Positions 26,004 through 35,900 of a stretch of DNA of 64,000 bases are shown in pieces (the stretch's first letter is position 1; each line of letters begins with the position of its first letter). The DNA is taken from NCBI GenBank assembly GCA_965204525.1, contig OZ241994.1:2108001-2172000 (forward strand), given 5' to 3'. Made by a program: the position numbers and the translations under genes. Source of the stretch: Bin5 sp965204525 (GTDB taxonomy: Bacteria; Chloroflexota; Anaerolineae; Caldilineales; Caldilineaceae). The notes beneath the pieces are model-generated. The model was given only the letters and a program-made list of their open reading frames with translations. It ran no database searches and was not told where the DNA came from.

Positions 26004-27341
26004 TTAGCGGCTGGACCAGAAGTCGTCCAGGACCTCCTGATCGGTATCGGCGGCGATCTGCAAAGCAGTGGCAGGGTCTTCGTCGGTCAGGACCACCATG
26101 TCGAAGGAGTCAATGATGGCCTGCCGCTGCTGGCTCTCGTCGGCGAAGAAGGTAGCGTGGGAGTATTCCAGCCCTGCGGCAAAGGCGCCCAGCTTTTCAT
26201 CGGCGAGAAGTTCCGGATTGCTGCCTGCCTCAAGTTGGGCGGGCAGTTCACCAACGATGTCGACCCACAAGGCGCCGGCATCTGCGCTGGTGATGAACTG
26301 CAGGAACTTGACGGCCGCGTCAAAGCGAGCCTGGTCGGCGGCGGCCTTCTTGGTCAGGCCATGGGTCCAGTAGGAGCCGAAGGTGCTCTTGATGCCGTTA
26401 TGGGAGGGCAGCTCGGCGACGCCGAAGTTCATTTCCGGATTGTTCTTGGCGATCGTGCCGAGACGGAAGGATCCGTCGACGTGGAAGCATGCGTGACCGC
26501 CGACGAAGGCATTGGTGCTGCCGTCAAACAGGTCGCGGTCGCCGGTAGCGAGATCGGTGTGGAAAGCCAGGAGATAGTTCCATGCCTGCATGCCAGCCTC
26601 GTCATTATAGAGGACCTCGGTATAGTCGTCAGTGTAGGGCACGCCGCCGAACTGGCGCACCAGCACCTCGCGGAACCAGTGATGGTCCTGGGCGGAGGGA
26701 TCGGCGACAAAGCCCTGAACGACGAGCGTGCCGTCATCATCGCGCTGGGTGCAGGCAACGGCCTGGTCGCGCAGCTCGTCCAGGGTTGCGGGCGGGCTGT
26801 TAGGGTCGAGACCGGCTGCCTCCATCAGATCTCTGTTGTAAAAGAGAGCGAGGGCGCGTACCGCGGTGGGAAGCGTGTAGAGCGTGCCTTCGACGAAGCT
26901 GGCCTGGACCATGGGGCTAAACTTTTCGGCGACCATAGCCGGCGGGAAGGCGTCCTCCGGCAAAGGCACGAGGTAGCCGGAATCGATCCAGACGGATTGC
27001 CAGCCATAGAAGAGGGTGGCGACATCGGGGCCGACGCCGGCGGGAACGCTGGCGGCGATCTTGTCGCGGAACTCAGCGTAGGGGATGTCGGCGTTGTGAA
27101 CGACCTTGATGTTCGGGTTCGCCTCTTCAAACTGGGCGATCAGCTGGTTCATGGCATCGACTCTGGCGGCAAAGTTGTACTGCCAGTACTCGATTTCGAT
27201 GACCTCGTCGGCCATAGCCGACTCTTCGGCCGCCGAGTCCGAAGCCGGTGCTTCGGCGGGCACCGCTGCGGGGCAGGCGGCCAAAAGCATGGCGGCCACC
27301 AGGAGCGCGCCGATCAGTATGAACAGTTTGGAGCGTTTCAT
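26004..27341 (-). CDS. Extracellular sugar-binding lipoprotein
   Basis: A 445-residue family 1 binding protein. Start at the ATG at 27341 (preceded by AAGGAGG), not the upstream in-frame ATG. A signal peptide ends in LLAAC (lipobox; Cys about residue 22). After an Ala/Glu-rich linker come the family blocks IEYWQYNFAARVDAMNQLIAQFE, FRDKIAASVPAGVGPDVATLFYGW, LYTLPTAVRALALFYNRDLMEAAGLD and GHACFHVDGSFRLG. It delivers a sugar to the two permeases downstream. A 166-base gap separates it from the permease gene. Confidence 0.92.
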   Translation of the reverse strand: MKRSKLFILIGALLVAAMLLAACPAAVPAEAPASDSAAEESAMADEVIEIEYWQYNFAARVDAMNQLIAQFEEANPNIKVVHNADIPYAEFRDKIAASVPAGVGPDVATLFYGWQSVWIDSGYLVPLPEDAFPPAMVAEKFSPMVQASFVEGTLYTLPTAVRALALFYNRDLMEAAGLDPNSPPATLDELRDQAVACTQRDDDGTLVVQGFVADPSAQDHHWFREVLVRQFGGVPYTDDYTEVLYNDEAGMQAWNYLLAFHTDLATGDRDLFDGSTNAFVGGHACFHVDGSFRLGTIAKNNPEMNFGVAELPSHNGIKSTFGSYWTHGLTKKAAADQARFDAAVKFLQFITSADAGALWVDIVGELPAQLEAGSNPELLADEKLGAFAAGLEYSHATFFADESQQRQAIIDSFDMVVLTDEDPATALQIAADTDQEVLDDFWSSR

Positions 27342-27423
27342 CGTTGGTTTCCTCCTTGGATTAGAAAAAAGAGAGTCCTCCATTCAGACTCTTGCTCAGT
27401 TTTCGTCGATCGCTGGACTGTGC

Positions 27424-28380
27424 TCACGATTCGATTTTCAGCAGGCGGGCGGCGTTGCCGGCAAAAATCTGCTGGATGTCCTGCTCCGGGAAATTCAGGT
27501 CGAGACAGCTTCGCATCTGGTCCTGCAGGTATTCCAGGGTGAAGCCGCGCGGGAACCAGCTGCTGTCAGTTCCGAAGATGATGCGGCCGGGGCCGATTGT
27601 CTCGTAGTATTTGCGAAACAGGTATTTGACGGTTACGTCGCCGGGAACCCAGCGAATCCACTGGAGGCTGCCGCTGGTGTCAACGCAGACGTTGGGGCAG
27701 GCCCAGCAGAGTTGCAGGGTTTCGCGTTCCCAGGCGCAGCCGAAATGGGGGATGACAAATGTCACATCGGGAAAGGCTTTGGCGATGTTGTGCAGTTTGA
27801 AGGGGCTGATGTTCTCATGCCAGGCGATGCCACCGGCGCTGCCCTGAATGCCGAAATGGATGAGGACTGGGATATCCAGTTCGGCGCATTTTTCCCAAAC
27901 AGGCCAGATCGACTCATCCTCTATCGGCTGTTCGATCATAGGAGCGAGCAGTTTGTAGCCGCGTAATCCGAGTTCGGTGACGGCGTGTTCCAACTGGGCG
28001 ACGGCGTCCGGATCGAAGGGATTATGGTGGGCGAACCCGATGAATTTGTCGGGGTACCAGCTGACGATTTCGGCGAGGTGCTCATTGCCGCCGCCGGTAA
28101 CGAAGGCGACGGCGCGTACGCCGTATTCGTCCAACTCTGCGGCCCATCGGCGGGCCTGCTCCCTGTCTCCCGGATGGTCGTCGGGCGACTCCGCTTTCGG
28201 GAACCCCCACATTTTGCGCCAGTGTTCCCCGTAGGGCCGGCTCATTTCCTGGACTGTGCGCGCCCGTTTTTCTCCCACCTTGTCGATGTAATTCTGGATC
28301 GTGTTTCCCATGTTCGGGAACCACGGCTTGCGGGTGGGGAAGTGTACGTGAAAGTCGATGATTTCAAAACCCTGATACAT
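27424..28380 (-). CDS. Amidohydrolase (amidohydro_2 family)
   Basis: A 318-residue metal-dependent hydrolase of the TIM-barrel amidohydrolase superfamily. It begins with the strand IIDFHVHFPT (HxH metal motif, about residues 8-17). Later metal/active-site candidates are the His in PVLIHFG, the His in FVIPHFGCAWERE, and the Asp in IIFGTDSSWFP. This group includes decarboxylases and lactonases acting on aromatic or sugar-derived acids. It sits upstream of the sugar importer on the same strand and may process the imported compound. Confidence 0.85.
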   Translation of the reverse strand: MYQGFEIIDFHVHFPTRKPWFPNMGNTIQNYIDKVGEKRARTVQEMSRPYGEHWRKMWGFPKAESPDDHPGDREQARRWAAELDEYGVRAVAFVTGGGNEHLAEIVSWYPDKFIGFAHHNPFDPDAVAQLEHAVTELGLRGYKLLAPMIEQPIEDESIWPVWEKCAELDIPVLIHFGIQGSAGGIAWHENISPFKLHNIAKAFPDVTFVIPHFGCAWERETLQLCWACPNVCVDTSGSLQWIRWVPGDVTVKYLFRKYYETIGPGRIIFGTDSSWFPRGFTLEYLQDQMRSCLDLNFPEQDIQQIFAGNAARLLKIES

Positions 28381-28796
28381 TGAGATTCCTCAGGTTAGAT
28401 TCCACAGTATTCCTGGCCCGTTCGGCACAAGGAGGGCTCTTTTCCAAGAAAGTAGGCCACAGGGAAATTGTAGCTTGAAAGCGGCAAAAGTCCAACGTCT
28501 GGGGGTTGTCTGAACTCTGATCCCGCAGTTCTTGAAGAGGGCAGGAATCCGGGCTACATAGATGTACCTGATTGCTGGATATAGTCAAGTAAATGGAGCG
28601 GGAGAAACGAAAAGGGCCGGTGAATTGAGGTGCCCGCAAAGGAATCGTGGGGATGGAGGGGAAGTTTGCCCGGCTATGCAAAGGGTGGGACAATTGGCGG
28701 GAAGGCAGTGGCCAGTGGCCCACTTGCATAGATAATGGCACACTGGAGGCGGGACTTGTTTCTGATTGGATAACGTACAGATAGACTGGAAAAAAT
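28381..28796. other. Intergenic region between divergent amidohydrolase and hisB
   Basis: No open frame here looks like a gene. It must carry the promoters for both directions, but I see no convincing -35/-10 pair. A short imperfect repeat GTGGCCAGTGGCCCAC lies near 28707-28722. Confidence 0.4.
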
Positions 28797-29387
28797 ATGC
28801 GACAGGCTAGAATCGAGCGGACGACCAAAGAGACGCAGGTTGTGCTGGAGCTGGCACTGGATGGCAGCGGCGCGGCGAAAGTGGAGACCGGAATCGGGTT
28901 TCTGGACCATATGCTGACGCTTTTGGCCGGGCACGGGCTGTTTGACCTGACGGTGCAGGCGGGGGGCGATCTTCAGATCGACGAACACCACACGGCTGAG
29001 GACGTTTGCATCTGCCTGGGACGGGCGATCGACCAGGCGCTGGGGGACCGCAGCGGCATCGTGCGCACGGGGCATGCATTTGTGCCGATGGATGAGACGC
29101 TGGCGCGGGTGGTCGTGGACCTGAGCGGGCGGCCATATTGTGTTTTCGACGCCGAGTTCACGACGCCGAAGTTGGGAGAACTCGGCACCGATCTTCTGTT
29201 TCATCTGTTCGAAAGCATTGCGATTCACGGGCGGATGAACCTGCATGCGGCAGTGCTGTACGGGCGCAACGATCATCACAAGGCCGAGGGGCTGTTCAAG
29301 GCACTGGCGCGGGCTCTGGACGCGGCGACGCGGCTGGACGAGCGGCGAAGCGGGGTCCCTAGCACGAAGGGGACACTGAGCGCATGA
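28797..29387 (+). CDS. hisB: Imidazoleglycerol-phosphate dehydratase
   Basis: A 196-residue single-domain enzyme of histidine synthesis. It shows the two internal half-repeats: TGIGFLDHMLTLLAGHGLFDL with IDEHHTAEDVCICLGRAI, and FHLFESIAIHGRMNLHAAVLYGRNDHHKAEGLFKALARAL. The HHTAED and HHKAEG triads bind the two manganese ions. No HisB phosphatase domain is fused, as is usual outside enterobacteria. No other his genes are adjacent. Confidence 0.96.
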   Translation: MRQARIERTTKETQVVLELALDGSGAAKVETGIGFLDHMLTLLAGHGLFDLTVQAGGDLQIDEHHTAEDVCICLGRAIDQALGDRSGIVRTGHAFVPMDETLARVVVDLSGRPYCVFDAEFTTPKLGELGTDLLFHLFESIAIHGRMNLHAAVLYGRNDHHKAEGLFKALARALDAATRLDERRSGVPSTKGTLSA

Positions 29388-29485
29388 TCGCGGGCGCGAC
29401 ATTTCCTCGCAAGGCGGCCGGGCGCGTCACAACGTTTCGCCCGGGCCGTGCTTAACATTCATGTTCCCATTTCAAGGCACATAAG

Positions 29486-30487
29486 ATGAACAACGACGTT
29501 TTGAACGACCTCGAGATCCCTACCCTCGAGGAGATCCGCGCGACGCGCGCTCGCATTGATCCCTATATTTTGCGCACACCCGTGTGGCACTGGCAGAGCA
29601 AGGCGATGGATGAGACGCTTGGCGCAGACACGGAGGTCTGGCTAAAGCTGGAGCTGTTTCAGAGGACGGGGACGTTTAAGCCGCGCGGTGCGGTGAACGA
29701 CATCCTGCAACTGGACAGCGCGGCGCGAGAACGGGGCCTAACCGCGGTGAGCGCAGGCAACCATGCGATTGCGGTGGCGTACGCGGCCCGGATATTTGAT
29801 ATCAGCGCCAAGGTTGTGATGCCAGCCTCGGCGCCGAAGTTTCGAATGGATAAGGCGCGCAGCTATGGGGCCGAGGTCGTGCTGGTTGCCGACGTATATG
29901 AGGGGTTCGCCGAGGTGGAGCGCATTCAGCAGGAGGAGGGGAGGTCCTTTGTTCATCCGTTTGAGGGCAGCACGATAGTCACAGGGCAGGCGACGGTGGG
30001 GCTGGAGGTGTGCGAGGATGCGCCGACGCTGGACATGCTGATCGTGCCGGTGGGAGGCGGCGGTCTGGCCGCTGGCATCAGCGCGGCGGCCAAACAGCTG
30101 CAGCCGGACTGCGCTGTCTTCGGCGTGGAGCCAGAGGGGGCGGACGCGATGCACCGCAGCTTTGCCACGGGCAGACCGGAGTCGATAGAACGGGTGGAGA
30201 CGATCGCCACCAGCCTGGGCGCGCCGGCGACGCAGACCTACAGTTTCGGACTATGCAGGCATTTTCTGGAAGATGTGGTGCGGATCAGCGACGAAGAGAT
30301 GCTGGACGGGATGCGGCTTCTTTTTCACGAGATGAAACTGGCGGTCGAGCCGGCGTGCGCGGCCTCGACTGCGGCCCTGTTTGGTCCGCTGCGCGAACAA
30401 GCGAAGGGGAAACGGGTGGGGCTGATTCTGTGCGGCTCGAACATAGGTGTGGACACGTTTGTCGAGTTGGTCGGCCAGGGCGGATGA
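29486..30487 (+). CDS. Threonine/serine dehydratase-like PLP enzyme
   Basis: A 333-residue fold-type II PLP enzyme. The PLP lysine is K65 in TGTFKPRGAVN. The glycine-rich phosphate loop is VPVGGGGLAAG (about 189-199); SAGNHAIAVAYAA (about 90-102) is the substrate-binding block. It has no C-terminal ACT regulatory domain, so it is of the catabolic or racemase-like type rather than biosynthetic IlvA. Ends 2 bases before the next start. Confidence 0.87.
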   Translation: MNNDVLNDLEIPTLEEIRATRARIDPYILRTPVWHWQSKAMDETLGADTEVWLKLELFQRTGTFKPRGAVNDILQLDSAARERGLTAVSAGNHAIAVAYAARIFDISAKVVMPASAPKFRMDKARSYGAEVVLVADVYEGFAEVERIQQEEGRSFVHPFEGSTIVTGQATVGLEVCEDAPTLDMLIVPVGGGGLAAGISAAAKQLQPDCAVFGVEPEGADAMHRSFATGRPESIERVETIATSLGAPATQTYSFGLCRHFLEDVVRISDEEMLDGMRLLFHEMKLAVEPACAASTAALFGPLREQAKGKRVGLILCGSNIGVDTFVELVGQGG

Positions 30488-30488
30488 G

Positions 30489-31313
30489 ATGGCTGAAGGC
30501 GCGCTAGAGCTGGCGCCCGGCCACAAGATTGGTCTGCCGCTGGCGGGCCCGGTGATGCTGGCGGCTGGCAGCACTGGCTACGGAGAGGCCCGTCACCGTG
30601 AGTTGGAGACGCGCCGGTTCGGCGGGGTGGTTGTGGGCCCGTTCACGCGGCGCAGCCGTGGAGGCAGCCCACTGCCGCGACTGGCGGAGACACTGGGCGG
30701 AGTTGTGCGCCGCGTGGGGCTGCAGAACCGGGGTGTTTCGGCGGCGGTGAGGCGGTATGGCCAGCTATGGCCGCGGATGGGTTGTCCGGTCATTGCCCAG
30801 GTGGCAGACAGTGAATTCCACGAGGCCGCGGAGACGGTAGGGAGGCTTTCGGTCGCTGACGGTATCGCGGGATTTGAACTTCTTTGCCAGCCGGAGGCCA
30901 GCGAGAGGGAAATCGGCCGGCTGCTGGAGGTCTTGCTGTTGGAGACCGACCTGCCGGTCTTGGTGAAGCTGCCTCTTGCGCGGGCGACGACACTGGCGCC
31001 GGCGGCAATAGAGTCGGGCGCAGCCGGTGTGGTGGTGGGCAGCCCGCCGATTGGGGCAGGGATTCGGGCCGACGGGCAGGCGGTCAACGGTGAGATGTTT
31101 GGGCCGGGGGTCTTTCCAATGATGCTGGCGGCGTTGTTGGAAGTGAAAGCATTGGGGCTTACCGGCTCGTTAATTGCTTGCGGGGGCGTACATACACTGC
31201 AGCAAGCGCGAGATTGCATGCGCGCGGGCGCGCATGCGCTACAGCTGGACAGCCTGGTGTGGGTGGAGCCCGCGGCGGCGGTAGCCCTGGCGATCGGGTT
31301 GGGCAGCGGCTGA
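30489..31313 (+). CDS. Dihydroorotate dehydrogenase-like FMN TIM-barrel protein
   Basis: A 274-residue protein starting at ATG 30489, just after the stop of the dehydratase gene. The N-terminus (PLAGPVMLAAGSTGYG) and the later blocks PVLVKLPLARATT, GAAGVVVGS and LIACGGVHTLQQARDCMRAGAHALQLDS match the PyrD/DHOD family phosphate-binding barrel. Compared with true PyrD it is a little short, and the catalytic Cys/Ser loop N-x-S-C-P is not visible. So it may be a DHOD-like protein of other function. The last codon overlaps the start of the membrane protein (TGATG). Confidence 0.7.
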   Translation: MAEGALELAPGHKIGLPLAGPVMLAAGSTGYGEARHRELETRRFGGVVVGPFTRRSRGGSPLPRLAETLGGVVRRVGLQNRGVSAAVRRYGQLWPRMGCPVIAQVADSEFHEAAETVGRLSVADGIAGFELLCQPEASEREIGRLLEVLLLETDLPVLVKLPLARATTLAPAAIESGAAGVVVGSPPIGAGIRADGQAVNGEMFGPGVFPMMLAALLEVKALGLTGSLIACGGVHTLQQARDCMRAGAHALQLDSLVWVEPAAAVALAIGLGSG

Positions 31314-31804
31314 TGTGCCGGCAGATCGTTCCTCCGGCGTTCATTCCTTTCTTTCTTATCTTTCGCATAATTTACATTCCGGCCAGCGTTTTGAGCCATA
31401 CGGGCCACGGGTCACCGTGGCTGAACGCGGCGCTGGGCTGCGCGGTCACGGTGGGCGCGGAGTGGCTTGCCCGGCGAATGGGGGTCGACATCGCGCGGCG
31501 CGAGCGGCAGCGCGCGGTTGTGGTGGTGATCCTGGCCCTGGTTACGCTCGGCTTCTTTCCGGAGGAGGCGCCGGTCGGGTTGATTTTGTGGGCGGGCCTG
31601 GGCGCAGCCTGGGGGGTGGCGACGCGCAAGATAAGGATGGGGGCGACATCGACTTCGGTGGTTGTTGGCGCAGGGGCTGTGGGAGTACTGCTGGGGGCGA
31701 CAGGGCTGGTCGGGCCGGGGAACTGGTTGGCGGCGGTGGTGTTGGGGGTTGGGTTGTGGGTTGGGCAAAGAGGGGGCGAATCGGAGGAGCGCGGGCATGG
31801 ATGA
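31313..31804 (+). CDS. Small integral membrane protein, unknown function
   Basis: A 163-residue hydrophobic protein with about four membrane segments (about 8-26, 35-52, 70-85, 90-150 in two or three helices). The start ATG overlaps the preceding stop (TGATG), so it is coupled to the DHOD-like gene. Very Gly/Val-rich at the end. I do not recognise a family. Confidence 0.5.
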   Translation: MCRQIVPPAFIPFFLIFRIIYIPASVLSHTGHGSPWLNAALGCAVTVGAEWLARRMGVDIARRERQRAVVVVILALVTLGFFPEEAPVGLILWAGLGAAWGVATRKIRMGATSTSVVVGAGAVGVLLGATGLVGPGNWLAAVVLGVGLWVGQRGGESEERGHG

Positions 31805-32413
31805 GGGAGTTCAGACCGCCGGCGAGCAGGGGGGCCGCGAAAGGGAACTGAGATGATCGGCGTGGCAAAAGTGGCTGAAGGAGAGCGAAAGACTTAATCA
31901 GTTGGTACTGGCCGAGACGAAGGGCGTACTTATAGATATTGATCTGATGCTAGAGGCCGCGCGTGCCGATCTGGAAGCGAGGGGACGCAAGAATATCAGA
32001 AGGTGATGAGTGACAGGAATATGGACGAACAGAGGTGAAGCGCCCGAAGCTGAAGCGGATGAAAGCCTCGGATTGGGCAGGGGTTAGGCCGATAGGGCCC
32101 AGAGCGTGCGATGGTTCGGGTATGCCCAACTCACTTCACCTTACTTGGCAATGTGAATCGACAATTGTAGACTGTTAGGTCAAGAGTCGCCCTGTGACAG
32201 GTGAAGAATCTCTGATTGGTCAGGTATCGGGCGATATTTTAGCAATCACGGGGTATCCCCCCTACCCGCAGATCCTAAGATCAACACTCCAATTGTGGTG
32301 AGTTAAGACCAGATTCCGCCCAAATCTTCGGGTGTAATTTGTGCTCTTGTAGTGAGACTATTGGCAGGTGGTTGGACAGGACGCGGGTGAAACGGGGACT
32401 TGGGAGAGGAGAG
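31805..32413 (+). other. Left flank of the BREX island: no intact gene, one small open remnant
   Basis: About 600 bases without an intact gene. A 49-codon open stretch at 31857-32006 on the plus strand reads like the charged helical C-terminus of a protein (LAETKGVLIDIDLMLEAARADLEARG) but has no proper start, so it may be a remnant. From about 32100 the base composition falls to AT-richer values, which marks the edge of the island. The promoter of the island should lie at 32150-32400; I could not assign it. Confidence 0.4.
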
Positions 32414-32890
32414 ATGGCGGAACCTCTTGCCGACCAGATAATACGAAAGATAGAGCACGCCGCCGTACTCTATCACCGGCTGGTCTTGGTCGTTGGTCCG
32501 GCAGGTTCAGGCAAGACTGCTGCATTGCAAGATGTTGGGATTCGCCTTGGTACTTCTCCTATCAATGTCAGTCTTGAACTCGCTCGTCGGATGCTGGAAC
32601 TTACGGAACGACAACGGAAGTTGCAATTGCAGCGGCTTCTTCGAGAAATTGTCTGCGACGCACACCAAGAACTGGTACTTCTCGACAATACCGAAATCAT
32701 TTTCGACACTGCTCTTGAACAGGACCCACTTCGACTTTTCCAAGGTCTTTCTCGCAGCAAGACCGTGGTAGCCGCATGGAATGGCGCTCTTGTTGATGAT
32801 TCTCTGATCTATGCTGCTCCCGGCCACCCGGAATACCGACGGTATCAGACTCAAGATCTTCTGATAGCGAGCCCCGATATAACAGAATGA
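32414..32890 (+). CDS. brxF: BREX-3 P-loop protein BrxF
   Basis: A 158-residue small ATPase. Walker A is GPAGSGKT (28-35) and Walker B is ELVLLDNTEIIF (about 84-95). Size, single P-loop domain, and position directly before a giant BrxC/PglY-type ATPase match BrxF, the marker gene of type 3 BREX. ATG 32414 is chosen because GGGAG lies 7 bases ahead; an in-frame GTG at 32387 is possible. First gene of the defence operon. Confidence 0.8.
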   Translation: MAEPLADQIIRKIEHAAVLYHRLVLVVGPAGSGKTAALQDVGIRLGTSPINVSLELARRMLELTERQRKLQLQRLLREIVCDAHQELVLLDNTEIIFDTALEQDPLRLFQGLSRSKTVVAAWNGALVDDSLIYAAPGHPEYRRYQTQDLLIASPDITE

Positions 32891-32924
32891 AGACAACAGG
32901 TCCCAATTCGAGGATACAAAGACG

Positions 32925-35900
32925 ATGAGATACGGTGACTTGCTTCAGTTTCAGCCTATCGAGTCTGTGATTCAGCTTCGGGACGCCGACAAGGCGGCGG
33001 CGGCTCGACAGCTAGTCGAAACTTACGTTTTCTCCGAGGAGATGGCGGAAAAGTTGGTTGGACTGGTCATCCCTCAATTGCAGTTCGAACAGCCTGCCGA
33101 CAACAAAGGGCTTCTGGTAGTTGGCAATTACGGTACCGGCAAGTCCCATCTTTTGGCGGTAATCTCGGCGGTTGCCGAGAACGCGGACTTAGTTACCAGT
33201 TTGAACAGTACAGATGTAGCGGATGCCGCTTCCAAAATCAGCGGTCAGTTCAAAGTGGTCCGCACTGAAATTGGGGCCACTACTATGTCACTGCGAGACA
33301 TTCTTGTGGCTGAACTGGAGGAGAATCTTGAGGCGATAGGGGTGACATTCAGCTTTCCTGACGCCAGCCAAGTGATCAATAGCAAGCGTTCCTTTGAAGA
33401 GATGATGGCCGCCTTTCACGAGGCGTTCCCTGACCAGGGTCTGATGCTCGTGGTGGACGAGCTGCTCGATTATCTGCGTACCCGCAAAGACCAGGAGCTT
33501 GTTCTGGACCTGAACTTCCTCCGTGAGATCGGGGAGGTCTGCAAAGACCTCCGTTTCCGCTTTGTAGCCGGAGTTCAGGAAGCCATCTTTGACAGCCCCC
33601 GCTTCACATTCGTTGCCGACAGCGTCCGTCGGGTGAAGGATCGCTTTGAGCAGATTCTCATTGTCCGCAGAGACGTCAAGTTTGTAGTGGCTGAGCGATT
33701 GCTCAAGAAAACCGGGGAGCAACAAGCCAAAATACGCGAGTATCTCACCCGCTTCAGTAAATTCTATGGCAACATGAATGAGCGCATGGACGAATTTGTC
33801 CGCCTGTTTCCAGTGCATCCCGAATATGTCGACGCCTTTGAACAGGTGACCGCCGTTGAGAAACGAGAAGTGCTGAGGACGCTCTCTCTGGCAATGAAAA
33901 ACAGGCTCAGTCAATCCTTGCCGGAAGATCAACCAGGGTTGATTGCCTACGATACTTATTGGACTAATCTGCGAGAGAATCCATCGTTCCGTGCGATTCC
34001 GGATATCAGACAGGTTATAGACTGTAGCCAGGTATTGGAATCCCGTATCCAACAGGCATTCACGCGCCCGGCCTACAAACCCATGGCACTGCGGCTAATC
34101 CATGCCCTGTCGGTGCATCGGCTCACCACCGGTGACATCCATGCCAACTTGGGAGCGACAGCCGCGGAACTCCGCGACGGTCTCTGCCTGTATCAACCCG
34201 GAATTGACGATCTGGGCGGGGACCCTGCCGATGACCTGCTTTCCCAGGTGGAAACAGTCCTGCGCGAAATCCATAGGACCGTTGACGGACAATTCATCTC
34301 ATCGAACCCCGACAATGGGCAGTTCTTTCTTGATCTGGCAAAAACCGACGATTTTGACGCGCTGATTGAAAATCGCGCCGAGAGTCTTGACGTTTCGCAA
34401 CTGGACCGCTACTACTACGAAGCCTTGAAACGGGTTATGGAATGCACAGACCAGACCTACGTGACTGGCTACAGGATTTGGCAGCACGAGTTGGAGTGGC
34501 TGGAGCGGAAGGCTGCGCGTCAAGGTTACCTCTTCTTCGGCGCGCCCAATGAACGGTCCACCGCCGTCCCCCCTCGAGATTTTTATCTCTATTTCATCCA
34601 GCCTTTCGATAGACCGCACTTCAAAGACGAAAAAAACGCCGACGAGTTATTCTTACAGCTAACCAAACAGGACGAAGAATTCCTCACTGCGCTCCAGCAC
34701 TACGCAGCATCGCTTGATCTTGCTGCGACATCATCGGGCCACGCAAAGTCCACCTATGAGTCCAAATCGTCGAAATTCCTACGGGACATGGTGCGGTGGC
34801 TACAGAAGCATATGACAGATGCCTTCCAAGTCACCTATCAGGGGCGTACCAAGTCGCTCATCGAATGGATTAAGGGGCGGTCTGTCCGGGAACTGTCCGG
34901 CATCGGTTCCCACGGGCGCATCAACTTTCGCGATCTGGTTAACATGACTGCCGGTGTCTGTCTGGGGGCTCACTTTCAAGAGCGAGCACCGGAGTATCCC
35001 TTGTTTTCAGTGCTCATTACCGGGGCCAACCGGGATCAAGCGGCGCAAGATGCCTTAAGAGCGATAGCTGGCCAGAATCGGACCAAACAGGCGACAGCGG
35101 TGCTCGATGCATTGGAGTTACTCGATGGCGAGCGACTTGATCCCAGCAGGTCGAAGTATGCCAGACACATCCTAGAGCTACTCGAAAATAAGGGGCACGG
35201 CCAGGTCGTCAATCGCTCCGAACTGATACAGGACGACAAAGGTGTTGAGTACATGGATAAGGACCGGCAGCGCCTGGAACCTGATTGGGTCGCTGTGCTT
35301 CTGGCCTCCCTGGTGTATTCCGGTGATTTGATTCTCTCCGTCCCGGGCGAAAAGTTTGACGCTACTGGTCTGCGGCAGCTGGCAGGCGTCAGCGTGGCCG
35401 AACTAACACAGTTTAGACACATTGAACGGCCTAAGGACTGGAATCTCCCTGCACTTACCGCCTTATTTGAACTGCTCCGACTTCCACCAGGCATGGCTCA
35501 ACTGGTCGTTACCCAGGGCAAGGAGGAACCGATCCAGCAACTCCAGATGACCATTTCCGAACTGGTGGAAAAGTTGGTACTCATGCAACAGAAACTTCAA
35601 GGCGGTCTGATATTCTGGGATCAGACTCTTATGTCTGAGAGAGAGGTCCAGGATCTAAGTACCCGTCTTAATGAGACTAAAGTCTTCCTTGAGTCTCTTC
35701 TAGCCTACACATCACTCGGCAAGCTCAAGAACTTCCGCCACGGCACCCAGGAAGTCTTGTCGCATCGGAGCGGACTCGAACTCTTGGACAGCATCACATC
35801 CATCCAAGAGCTAGTTGCCGATCTCGGCCCCACAGCGTCGTTCCTTTCCACTGCTGCTGCGGTCCTGAATGTGGAGCACGAGTGGGTAAACAAGATGAAA

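Noticed and set aside
26157..27542. 461-codon plus-strand open frame over the sugar-binding protein
   Set aside because: Antisense shadow of a clear binding-protein gene.
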